Assembly (NCBI GenBank): GCA_021159805.1
Contig: JAGHDT010000422.1
Span: 1-5,649 of the forward strand
Direction of reading: 5' to 3'
Length of the DNA stretch: 5,649 bases
Source of the DNA: Anaerolineae bacterium
Lineage (GTDB): Bacteria > Chloroflexota > Anaerolineae > B4-G1 > SLSP01
Positions 1-5,649 of this stretch are shown piece by piece. A model generated the notes under the pieces. That model was not told the DNA's origin and did not search any database. It was given only the letters and a program-made list of their open reading frames with translations. Position 1 is the stretch's first letter. Each line of letters opens with the position of its first letter. Made by a program: the position numbers and the translations under genes.

Positions 1-575
1 CCCATCAAGTGCAACACTTCATCCAGCGCGTAAACACCGATATCGGCCACCGTGCCGATGCCGGCAGTGTCCTTGCGGATGAAGCTGCCGCCCGGGATGC
101 CACAGCGACGGCAGGCCACGGCTTCCGCGTAGTAGATATCGCCGAGCGTCCCCGCGTCGACGATGGCTTTCGCGGTCTTCCGTGCAGCACCGAAGCGAGG
201 CTGGACACCGACCATCAGGACCAAGCCAGTCTCATGGACCGCCTTCGTCATCGCGGTGGCGTCCACGAGGGTGGCAGCCATCGGCTTCTCAACCAACACA
301 TGCTTGCCGGCATGGAGCGCGTCCACCGTCGGGGCGCAGTGAGCCTGGTTCCAAGTGCAGATGCTGACGGCCTCGATCTCATCCATCTCGAGAATATCGT
401 GGTAATCCACGAAAACGTTCGGGACGCCGAACTTCTCGGCGGTCCTGAGCGCCTTTTCCTCGACGATGTCGCACACCGCGACGACCTCGATCTCGTCCGT
501 CTTGGCGAGTGCGCGCATATGAGTCTGCGCGATGCCACCAGTACCAATCAACCCTATCTTCAACGGCATTGCCAT
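1..575 (-). CDS. Gfo/Idh/MocA-family NAD(P)-dependent oxidoreductase, N-terminal 191 residues (3' end beyond window)
   Basis: Members of this family oxidise or reduce sugars, inositols and related alcohols with NAD(P) in the cytoplasm. The frame is open from the ATG at 573-575 to the window edge. Residues 7-23 form the Rossmann start, with the dinucleotide loop GTGGIA at 11-16. The family motif EKP is at 96-98; Lys97 is the expected catalytic lysine. The second domain begins near residue 120, with CRRCGIPGG at 155-163 and DIGVYALD at 178-185. Asp178 is conserved, but the usual His four residues later is Tyr182, as in glucose-fructose oxidoreductase and dimeric dihydrodiol dehydrogenase. Family members are usually 330-370 residues, so about half is present. 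The start is chosen for the AGGAGG eight bases upstream; a second ATG two codons in is too far from it. The substrate cannot be told from this half, and no neighbouring sugar gene helps. Confidence 0.93.
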   Translation of the reverse strand, partial: MAMPLKIGLIGTGGIAQTHMRALAKTDEIEVVAVCDIVEEKALRTAEKFGVPNVFVDYHDILEMDEIEAVSICTWNQAHCAPTVDALHAGKHVLVEKPMAATLVDATAMTKAVHETGLVLMVGVQPRFGAARKTAKAIVDAGTLGDIYYAEAVACRRCGIPGGSFIRKDTAGIGTVADIGVYALDEVLHLM

Positions 576-583
576 ACGATTTC

Positions 584-589
584 CCTCCT
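584..589 (-). promoter_or_regulatory. Shine-Dalgarno site of the Gfo/Idh/MocA gene
   Basis: On the minus strand this reads AGGAGG, a perfect anti-16S match. It lies eight bases before the ATG at 573-575 and fixes that codon as the start. It predicts efficient translation. Confidence 0.85.
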
Positions 590-884
590 GTAGAAAGAAC
601 CTCAGTGCGAAAGACTCGACTTCAGACAGAGCGAGAATCAGGTGAACCAAGACGACGGTTCCACTCACGCAAGTATACCTCTTGTCAAGTGATACAAAAG
701 GGCACCAAGATCCACCGTTGAGCATAGGCAAGCAACAGGTATCAGTGCAGAGAATCGGTGTGCACCTCCCAAGTTGAGTGAGAGTTAGCACCACCGTGGG
801 TAGGGAAATGGAGCAACCGGATGGGCAGACAGAGAAGGACGGCGCGACGGCGCTCCAATATCCATTGTCCACGCGATTGGACGT
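590..884. other. Non-coding stretch upstream of the oxidoreductase gene
   Basis: Neither strand has a reading frame here with recognisable protein content or a ribosome site. The left two thirds should be the 5' leader and promoter region of the oxidoreductase gene. The right end (about 780-884) is the tail of the decayed metallopeptidase frame, where family similarity has already stopped. A short GTGCA/TGCAC stem with an 11-base loop at about 747-767 has no T tract, so I do not call it a terminator. Confidence 0.5.
672..700 (-). promoter_or_regulatory. Weak promoter/operator candidate for the oxidoreductase gene
   Basis: On the minus strand TATACT (677 to 672) resembles a -10 box. No hexamer at 16-18 bases upstream resembles TTGACA, so a promoter here would depend on an activator or be weak. 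The 9-base palindrome CTTGTCAAG (681-689) sits where the -10/-35 spacer would be, the usual place for a repressor operator. A predicted transcript would have a leader of about 90 bases. The palindrome is short enough to arise by chance. Confidence 0.25.
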
Positions 885-1186
885 ATTTTGCCAGGTGGCG
901 TGGGCGAGGGGGCCTGGTTCAGTTGGTCGCGCAGGAGACGCCACGGGGGAAGGAACTTGTCCATATGGGCGACGAAGGTGTCATTGTGGCGACGTCCCAG
1001 GAGATGAACCATTTCGTGGACGATGATGTACTTGAGGCAGCGCGGCCCGGAGCATTTCGTAGGCCAGTGCGCGTTGGCAGATAACTTCCTGGAAGCCGTT
1101 TCCCAGGCACTGGTGGGCTCCAAAGGCGGCGCGATAATCTTGCCGGTGCTATCCCCTTACCGCAGATTGCTCGCGTCTGTTGGCAT
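885..1186 (-). pseudogene. Decayed YgjP-like (DUF45, M48-type) zinc metallopeptidase gene
   Basis: The readable core is CLKYIIVHEMVHLLGRRHND followed by DKFLPPWRLLRDQLNQAP. It matches the C-terminal half of YgjP-like metallopeptidases: HExxH zinc site (bases 1004-1018), a downstream His in RRHND, and the P-W-R-L-N tail. The apparent start is ATG 1184-1186, with AGGAGG at 1190-1195, in the same frame as HExxH. Four lesions are visible. (1) A TAA at 1157-1159 ends the frame after nine codons. (2) The part between the N-terminal GKIIAPP and the core is far too short, and the family WGSCN motif is reduced to a lone W before ETASRKL. (3) The expected ELAKKPP-like segment reads LAYEMLR in another frame (1047-1067). 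(4) A C tract (G 908-912 on plus) appears one base short; restoring it converts APSPTPP to APLAHATW, the family ending. Family proteins are about 230-240 residues. Assembly errors could explain single lesions, but not the missing central part. Identity comes from motif memory, not a search. Confidence 0.72.
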
Positions 1187-1200
1187 TATCCTCCTGTGGT

Positions 1201-1308
1201 TGTCAGAATCACGGGTTGACACAGATTCTAGGATTTCACGGACTGTGTCTCCGGGTCACTTTCTCCATCCGTGCCATCCTCTAATCCTCCCAATCCGTGA
1301 TTCAGACA
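1201..1308. repeat. 108-base imperfect palindrome, probable dispersed non-coding repeat
   Basis: The left outer arm 1201-1217 (TGTCAGAATCACGGGTT) pairs with the right outer arm 1292-1308 (AATCCGTGATTCAGACA) at 15 of 17 positions; one of the two mismatches would be a G-U pair in RNA. The similarity continues inward: 1218-1242 against the complement of about 1268-1291 agrees at 17 of 24 positions with one bulged base, ending in CACGGA on both sides. The centre is about 25 bases. A smaller stem, ACACAG/CTGTGT (1220-1225 with 1243-1248), can form inside. It codes for nothing and lies between the coaE stop and the start of the decayed metallopeptidase gene. Palindromes with ends like AATCCGTGATTCAGACA recur, to my recollection, in several environmental bacterial genomes. 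It lacks a T tract, so it is not a classical terminator, although the hairpin could still protect or end the coaE transcript. Confidence 0.72.
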
Positions 1309-1335
1309 GCGTAGTATCCGAGGATCGGGCCGCAG

Positions 1336-2061
1336 CTATCGGTCGAGATGGTGCTGAAGGTCCGCCCACGCGGCCTCAACTTGTGCACGCGTGGCCGCCA
1401 ACGTCACATCTGTGTCAACCACGACGTCGGCGCGGAGCGCCTTCTCAGCCTGCGGGGCCTGCGCGCGGATCCGGACCAGCGCATCTTCTCTCGACAGCCC
1501 GCGCGTCTCCATCAGCCGCGCGAGCTGCGTCTCTTCGGAGCATGTCGTCACCCATAGGGCGTCATAGCTTTCGGCCATCCCGCTCTCCAAAAGCTTGATC
1601 GCTTCGACGACCACGGCGGTGGCCGTGCTCCGCGCAATCCGCCGGTTCACCTCAGCGATCACCGCCGGATGGACCAGCGCCTCCAACCGCTTGAGCGCCT
1701 CCGGATCAGCAAACACAATTCGACCCAACGCGCGACGATCTATCGCACCGGCGTCATCCACGATATCGGGGCCGAAGGCCTCGATCACGGCTGCGTAGGC
1801 ACTGCCGGCAGGGGCGATGACCGCGTGGGCCACCCTATCGGCATCGATCAGCTCGGCGCCCAGGGAGGCCAGCATCCGGCCGACCGTGCTCTTCCCCGTG
1901 GCGATGTTGCCGGTCAGACCGATGCGATAGGGAGCGCTGCCCTGATTATCCCGCTGCTCGCAAGAGTGCGCGGCAGCAGACGGCGTGACGTCCCGCCGCT
2001 GCGACTGGACCTCCTCAGTGCCTGCACGATGTTGCGTCATGCTACCCTTGGGCTCTCTCAC
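1336..2061 (-). CDS. coaE: Dephospho-CoA kinase
   Basis: CoaE phosphorylates the 3'-hydroxyl of dephospho-CoA with ATP, the final step of coenzyme A synthesis, in the cytoplasm. The protein is 241 residues, against about 200 in the family. The P-loop GLTGNIATGKST lies at about 48-59, followed by the substrate-side ELIDADRVAH, then DRRALGRIVFADPEA, LVHPAV, LLESGM and the lid-side TQLARLMETRGLS with AEKALRADVVVDTD. All family blocks are present and in order. The GTG at 2059-2061 overlaps the TGA of the upstream ABC-F gene (GTGA), which points to translational coupling. The first ~46 residues are polar, lack family similarity, and are the source of the extra length. ATG 2038-2040, seven codons later and preceded by AAGGG, is the main alternative start; no further in-frame start occurs before the P-loop. 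It stops with TAG at 1336-1338, just before the palindromic repeat. Confidence 0.95.
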   Translation of the reverse strand: MREPKGSMTQHRAGTEEVQSQRRDVTPSAAAHSCEQRDNQGSAPYRIGLTGNIATGKSTVGRMLASLGAELIDADRVAHAVIAPAGSAYAAVIEAFGPDIVDDAGAIDRRALGRIVFADPEALKRLEALVHPAVIAEVNRRIARSTATAVVVEAIKLLESGMAESYDALWVTTCSEETQLARLMETRGLSREDALVRIRAQAPQAEKALRADVVVDTDVTLAATRAQVEAAWADLQHHLDR

Positions 2062-3971
2062 ACTTCCGCGATCGGTGTATCCGCAACTTCAGCCCATTCC
2101 TCAAGAAGCTGATCCAACTTCGACTCGATCTTGCGGTATTCACTACCCAACTTCGAGACACGTGAAATATCCTGCTTGCGTCCCGCCGCGCCCAGCGCAG
2201 CCGTCAATTCCTTCAGATCAGCTTCGAAAGCATGAATCGTGGCCTCTAGCTCCTCAAGGCGTTCCCGCTGCTTGTCAAATGCCCGCTTGCGGTCGCGCTG
2301 CGCACGGCGCGCGGCTTCGTGTCGTTCCCGCGCCGCGCTGACTCTCTGCTGAGCCTTGCTTGGGGCATCACGCCACAGCCGGTGCCACGCCTCGTAGGCT
2401 TCGTAACCCTCGTTGAACACGTGCAGTTGGTTCTCCGCAATAGCCCACACATGGGTCGCCACGTTGTGGATCAGATACCGGTCGTGGCTCACCATCAGGA
2501 TCGTGCCATTGAACGCCTGCAGCACGTCCTGAAGCACCTCTTGGGAACGGATGTCCAGGTGGTTCGTCGGCTCGTCCAGGAGCAGGAAGTTGGCCTTGGA
2601 CAGCGACAGGATCGCGATAGCCAAGCGGGACCGTTCGCCGCCGGACAGGACGCCGACATCCTTGAAGACATCATCGCCACGGAAGCCATAGCGTGCCAGG
2701 AAACTGCGGGTCTCAGCGATCGACCCCATCCCGGCATCCAACAGCGTATCCAGCACGGGCTTTCCGGGGACAAGGTGATCCTGCACCTGCGCAAAGTAAC
2801 CGATGCGCACGGCGGCGCCGATGCGCACCCGGCCCGCCAATGGGCGGAGGCGGCGCAGTATGGTGCGGAGCAATGTCGTCTTCCCTGATCCGTTCGGCCC
2901 GACCAGCGCGACGCACTGGCCGCGCCGCACCTCGACCTCGTCCACAGCCACCAAAGGTCTGTGCGGCTCATAGCCCGCCGCGAGGTCATAGAGGCCCAGA
3001 ACCAAGTCGCCGCTGCGCAGCGTGGTCTGCAGGTTCAGGTTGATCCGGCTATCCTCAACGGGGCGATTGAGGCGCTCCACACGCTCAAGGCGTTTCAGGC
3101 GTCCCTTCGCCTGAGAGGAGCGTTGACCGGCCATATAGCGCCGGACGTACTCCTCGGTCTCCTCAATGTGGCGCTTCTGAGCCTTGTATTCGACCATTTG
3201 ATGCGCGACCCGCTGCCCACGCTGTAGTGCATAGGCGCTGTAGTTGCCCGTGTAGCTCTCCAGCGCGCCGTGCGACATCTCCAGGACTCGCGTCGCGACC
3301 GTGTCCATGAAAGCGCGATCGTGCGCAACGACAATCAGACCACCTTTCCAGACCTTGAGTTGGTCCTCCAGCCACTCGATCCCCTCAAGGTCGAGATGGT
3401 TGACGGGCTCGTCCAGCAGCAGCACATCCGGCTCCTCGAGCAGTAGGCGCGCCAGCAGCGCGCGCGTCTTCTGCCCTCCGCTGAGGTGCGCGACCGGCTC
3501 GTGAAACTCGTCCACGGCAAAGCCGAGTCCACCCAGTACCTGCCCGATCCGGGCCTCATATGTGAAGCCACCATCACGCTCGAACACCTCAAGCTCCCGG
3601 CCATAACGCTCAATCGCGCGTTCCCGCTCCGCATCATCCGGGGACGCCATCAAGGCCTCGAGTCTGCGCAGTTGCGCCTGCCGCGCCTGCAGCCCGGCGA
3701 GGACAGCCTCCATCGCCTCCCAGAGGGTACCGTCTTCCCGGAAGTCCGGCTGCTGCGGCAGATACCCCAGACGCACGTCCCGGGCTATGGTTACAGTGCC
3801 CCCGTCAGTCTCAGTGACACCGGCGATGATGTCCAGCAGCGTGCTCTTGCCGCATCCGTTAAGGCCGACAAGAGCCACGCGCTCGCCGGCGTGCAGTGCG
3901 AGGGAGAGGTCAGTGAATATGTCATCAACGCCGAAGTATTTCGCCAGATGTGATGCTACAAGTAGTGCCAT
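2058..3971 (-). CDS. ABC-F family ATPase (Uup/YdiF-like) with C-terminal coiled coil
   Basis: ABC-F proteins are soluble tandem ATPases without membrane domains. Characterised members bind the ribosomal E site and help translation of difficult peptides, ribosome rescue or antibiotic protection. Here domain 1 has Walker A GLNGCGKST (36-44), signature LSGGQ (163-167), Walker B with DEP (187-189) and H-loop HDR (217-219). The charged interdomain linker (about 240-310, including YVRRYMAGQRSSQAKGR) is the tRNA-contacting arm region that defines ABC-F. Domain 2 has Walker A GPNGSGKTT (358-366), LSGGE (442-446), DEPTNHLD (466-473) and SHDR (495-498). Residues about 540-620 are a highly charged heptad-like coiled coil, as in Uup and YdiF. 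In domain 1 the family DEPTNHLD reads DEPVNHLD. At 637 residues it has normal length and both catalytic Glu (188, 467). No Shine-Dalgarno precedes the ATG; a -10 box lies nine bases upstream. It heads an operon with coaE. Nothing in the sequence says whether it is a resistance or a housekeeping member; the coaE context favours housekeeping. Confidence 0.95.
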   Translation of the reverse strand: MALLVASHLAKYFGVDDIFTDLSLALHAGERVALVGLNGCGKSTLLDIIAGVTETDGGTVTIARDVRLGYLPQQPDFREDGTLWEAMEAVLAGLQARQAQLRRLEALMASPDDAERERAIERYGRELEVFERDGGFTYEARIGQVLGGLGFAVDEFHEPVAHLSGGQKTRALLARLLLEEPDVLLLDEPVNHLDLEGIEWLEDQLKVWKGGLIVVAHDRAFMDTVATRVLEMSHGALESYTGNYSAYALQRGQRVAHQMVEYKAQKRHIEETEEYVRRYMAGQRSSQAKGRLKRLERVERLNRPVEDSRINLNLQTTLRSGDLVLGLYDLAAGYEPHRPLVAVDEVEVRRGQCVALVGPNGSGKTTLLRTILRRLRPLAGRVRIGAAVRIGYFAQVQDHLVPGKPVLDTLLDAGMGSIAETRSFLARYGFRGDDVFKDVGVLSGGERSRLAIAILSLSKANFLLLDEPTNHLDIRSQEVLQDVLQAFNGTILMVSHDRYLIHNVATHVWAIAENQLHVFNEGYEAYEAWHRLWRDAPSKAQQRVSAARERHEAARRAQRDRKRAFDKQRERLEELEATIHAFEADLKELTAALGAAGRKQDISRVSKLGSEYRKIESKLDQLLEEWAEVADTPIAEV

Positions 3972-3980
3972 AATGCCGTC

Positions 3981-4009
3981 ATTATACCAGACTCAGTACC
4001 CCTTCTGAA
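3981..4009 (-). promoter_or_regulatory. Extended -10 promoter of the ABC-F/coaE operon, probably leaderless
   Basis: On the minus strand TGGTATAAT (3989 to 3981) is a perfect extended -10 (TGn then TATAAT). At a 17-base spacing the -35 position reads TTCAGA, only three of six consensus bases, which suits an extended -10 promoter. Only nine bases separate the box from the ATG at 3969-3971, so transcription should begin within about three bases of the start codon. No ribosome binding site fits in that space. Confidence 0.6.
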
Positions 4010-4018
4010 CCAGGCCCC

Positions 4019-4046
4019 TTGTGACCGCTTTCCAAGAAGGTATAAT
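4019..4046 (+). promoter_or_regulatory. Promoter of the Ser/Thr kinase gene
   Basis: A -35 element TTGTGA (4019-4024, four of six consensus bases) and a perfect -10 TATAAT (4041-4046) are separated by 16 bases. The predicted start point is near 4053, giving a leader of about 70 bases before the GTG at 4124. It lies back to back with the ABC-F promoter; the two -10 boxes are about 55 bases apart and both lie within GGTATAATGA. Confidence 0.6.
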
Positions 4047-4114
4047 GATCCTAGCGTTGTATGCGCTCCTGGCAGCCGGAACTCCCAGATCGCAACCGCA
4101 ATGGAGACAGAGTT

Positions 4115-4118
4115 AGGA
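4115..4118 (+). promoter_or_regulatory. Ribosome binding site supporting the GTG start of the kinase
   Basis: AGGA lies five bases before GTG 4124-4126. It decides in favour of this start over the in-frame ATG at 4061-4063, which has no ribosome site and would sit only about eight bases after the predicted transcription start. Confidence 0.55.
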
Positions 4119-4123
4119 CACCC

Positions 4124-5649
4124 GTGAGCAGCGCCCAATATCTGATCGGCAAGACCCTGGACAAGTACGAGGTCCTTGAGCATATCGGCCATGGTGGCAT
4201 GTCTGAGGTCTACCGCGGCCAACAGGCGCAGCTTGACCGGATGGTCGCCATCAAGGTCCTACACCCGTTCCTCGCCGATGAGAAAGGCTTTGTCGTCCGT
4301 TTCCAGCGTGAGGCACGGATCGTGGCGACATTGCGCCACCCGAACATCGTCCAGGTCTACGATTTCGACTACGACGATGAGCTGGACATCTACTATATGG
4401 TGATGGAATTCATCGACGGACCGACGCTCAAGAATCGGCTCGAAGAGGCTCCGCTGACGCCGGAAGAGACCGTGCGCATTGGCGCCGCTGTAGCCGACGC
4501 GCTGGACTACGCCCACCACCGGAGCATGGTGCACCGGGACGTCAAACCGGCCAACATCATGTTCCTCGATGGACACCAGCCCGTCCTGACGGATTTCGGC
4601 ATCGCCAAGATGCTCACCCTGTCCGGCATCACGGCAAGTGGAGCGATGGTCGGGACACCCGCATACATGGCTCCGGAGATCGGGACCGGCAAGCCCGGCA
4701 CGACGTTGTCCGACATCTACTCCCTCAGTGTAGTCCTCTACCAGATGACAGCAGGATGCCTGCCCTTCACTGCGGTGACGCCCATAGGTATGGTGATGCA
4801 GCACATCAACAAAGAGCCGCCTAGCCCATCACTCTACAACCGCGACATGCCGATCGCGCTGGAGAAGGTCATCCTCCGGGGTCTCCGGAAAGAGCCCGAG
4901 GAGCGGTACAAAGACGCAGGAGAGATGGCAGCAGCGTTGCGCGAAGCCATCGGGCTGCCGGCCAACGATGGCCTGGGTGAGGCCCCGCTCATATCGCCGC
5001 GGCCTGCTACGCTGGATGGCATCCCGAGAGAAGCGGCGACATCGGTCGTGGAATCAGACAGCGTGGATAGGGCTCCCGTTGCCGCAGAGGAAGAGGCCCC
5101 TGCCCAACGTGACGTGGACCTCGCCGGCGAGCAGGCTCTGGTGGATGCCGGATTGGCGGGCGCGCCGGACGATGATGCCGCGGCGAACGCCGTGGCCCCC
5201 GCCGTGGCGGCCAGATCACGGTCACGCGGGTCGCATCGAAACATCGATGAAGCACTGGAATCCGCCGGTGACACCACCGGGGCCGAGGCCACAACCCCGC
5301 GACGAACCAGATCACGCTTGTGGCAAGCCCTGCGCAACGTGCTGGTGCTGCTGATCGTGGCGGGTATGGGCGGAGGCATATGGTACAGCCGGTCCGGCGG
5401 CATCCCCCCGGTGGTCCAGAACCTACTTGTCGCCAGCTCCGCCACCGCACCTGACCCCGTGGAGACGACACCGGCGATGGCAACCATCGCACCAACGGCG
5501 CCGGCTACCGCGGCCCCTCCTGAGCCCACCGCAACCCAACCACCCTCTCCGGCAGCAGCAGTAGCCACCCCAACGGCAGCCTGCGCGGTTCGAGTCCGAC
5601 TCGACAAGATCGACATCCAGCCCGACTCGATCGTCAGCCCGGGTGCCTC
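4124..5649 (+). CDS. PknB-type transmembrane Ser/Thr protein kinase, first 508 residues (3' end beyond window)
   Basis: This is a Hanks-type receptor kinase that would phosphorylate cytoplasmic proteins on Ser/Thr in response to an outside signal. The kinase domain spans about residues 15-275: glycine loop GHGGMSEV (22-29), ATP lysine K44 in VAIKV, helix-C Glu63, catalytic HRDVKPAN (137-144), DFG (157-159), activation loop with several Thr/Ser, GTPAYMAPE (177-185), SDIYSL (196-201) and the closing ERY motif. All catalytic residues are intact. Residues 276-395 are an Ala/acidic linker of no known fold. RRTRSRLWQALRN precedes one membrane span (about 406-421), so the kinase faces the cytoplasm. 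A Thr/Pro/Ala-rich stalk follows (about 435-483), and a domain begins near C487 with CAVRVRLDKIDI and PDSIVSPG. No PASTA repeat is seen in the part present. The start fits the family pattern in which the GKTLDKYEVLEHIG-type segment lies near the N terminus. Confidence 0.94.
   Translation, partial: MSSAQYLIGKTLDKYEVLEHIGHGGMSEVYRGQQAQLDRMVAIKVLHPFLADEKGFVVRFQREARIVATLRHPNIVQVYDFDYDDELDIYYMVMEFIDGPTLKNRLEEAPLTPEETVRIGAAVADALDYAHHRSMVHRDVKPANIMFLDGHQPVLTDFGIAKMLTLSGITASGAMVGTPAYMAPEIGTGKPGTTLSDIYSLSVVLYQMTAGCLPFTAVTPIGMVMQHINKEPPSPSLYNRDMPIALEKVILRGLRKEPEERYKDAGEMAAALREAIGLPANDGLGEAPLISPRPATLDGIPREAATSVVESDSVDRAPVAAEEEAPAQRDVDLAGEQALVDAGLAGAPDDDAAANAVAPAVAARSRSRGSHRNIDEALESAGDTTGAEATTPRRTRSRLWQALRNVLVLLIVAGMGGGIWYSRSGGIPPVVQNLLVASSATAPDPVETTPAMATIAPTAPATAAPPEPTATQPPSPAAAVATPTAACAVRVRLDKIDIQPDSIVSPGA

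Noticed and set aside
9..593. A 194-residue open frame on the plus strand over the oxidoreductase
   Set aside because: The minus-strand frame carries the Rossmann GTGGIA, EKP and DIGVY motifs; the plus-strand translation shows no recognisable family.
621..629. TTCAGACAG, identical to the right end of the palindromic repeat (1301-1309), as a possible second repeat copy
   Set aside because: Only nine bases agree and the flanks do not; chance is sufficient.
1201..1308. Rho-independent terminator of the ABC-F/coaE operon
   Set aside because: The stem is long and imperfect and no T tract follows on either strand; a dispersed palindrome is the better reading.
1023..1598. A 191-residue plus-strand frame spanning the metallopeptidase relic, the palindrome and the end of coaE
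   Set aside because: It is antisense to two identified coding sequences and crosses the non-coding palindrome; it is open only because of base composition.
2319..2888. A 189-residue plus-strand frame inside the ABC-F gene
   Set aside because: It mirrors the second ATPase domain on the other strand and has no motif of its own.
4001..4040. CCTTCT and AGAAGG as an operator-like inverted repeat between the divergent promoters
   Set aside because: Six bases per arm with 28 bases between, and not placed symmetrically relative to the two -10 boxes.
4834..5616. A 260-residue open frame on the minus strand, antisense to the kinase
   Set aside because: It is a shadow of the GC-rich kinase frame: low-complexity Ala/Ser/Gly/Arg composition, no family motif and no ribosome site, while the plus strand has an unmistakable kinase.
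1..5649. A new defence, mobile or RNA-guided system
   Set aside because: No array, reverse transcriptase, nuclease, transposase or structured RNA gene is visible; all sizeable genes belong to known housekeeping or signalling families.

Overview
This is a GC-rich bacterial window. It holds four real genes, one decayed gene and one palindromic repeat. The best taxonomic guess is a member of Chloroflexota, probably from an environmental genome. The reasons are the large transmembrane Ser/Thr kinase with a Pro/Thr/Ala-rich stalk, a dephospho-CoA kinase whose P-loop reads GNIATGKST, and the ~108-base imperfect palindrome. This is an inference from protein style; no rRNA or other phylogenetic marker is present.

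Left part (1-1335, minus strand). The N-terminal half of a Gfo/Idh/MocA-family sugar-type oxidoreductase runs off the left edge. It has a perfect AGGAGG ribosome binding site. Upstream is ~300 bases of non-coding DNA with a weak promoter/operator candidate. Next comes a decayed gene for a YgjP-like (DUF45) zinc metallopeptidase: the HExxH motif and the C-terminal signature are readable, but an in-frame stop, a frame disturbance, a lost central part and a C-tract frameshift have destroyed it. Between that relic and the next gene is an imperfect palindrome that looks like a dispersed non-coding repeat.

Middle part (1336-3971, minus strand). This is a two-gene operon. An ABC-F ATPase of 637 residues comes first, followed by coaE (dephospho-CoA kinase), whose GTG start overlaps the ABC-F stop codon by four bases (GTGA). 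The ABC-F gene probably acts in ribosome rescue or translation, and coaE makes the last step of coenzyme A synthesis.

Right part (4124-5649, plus strand). A PknB-type receptor Ser/Thr kinase is transcribed divergently and runs off the right edge. It has a complete active kinase domain, a long linker, one membrane span and the beginning of an extracytoplasmic domain. The 152-base gap between the divergent genes carries back-to-back promoter-like sequences, each containing GGTATAATGA. The one for the ABC-F gene is so close to its ATG that the mRNA is probably leaderless.

I see no mobile element genes, CRISPR array, RNA gene, toxin-antitoxin pair or defence system. Most of the window is ordinary housekeeping content. 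The points worth a second look are the metallopeptidase relic, the palindromic repeat, the divergent promoter arrangement and the unidentified kinase ectodomain.
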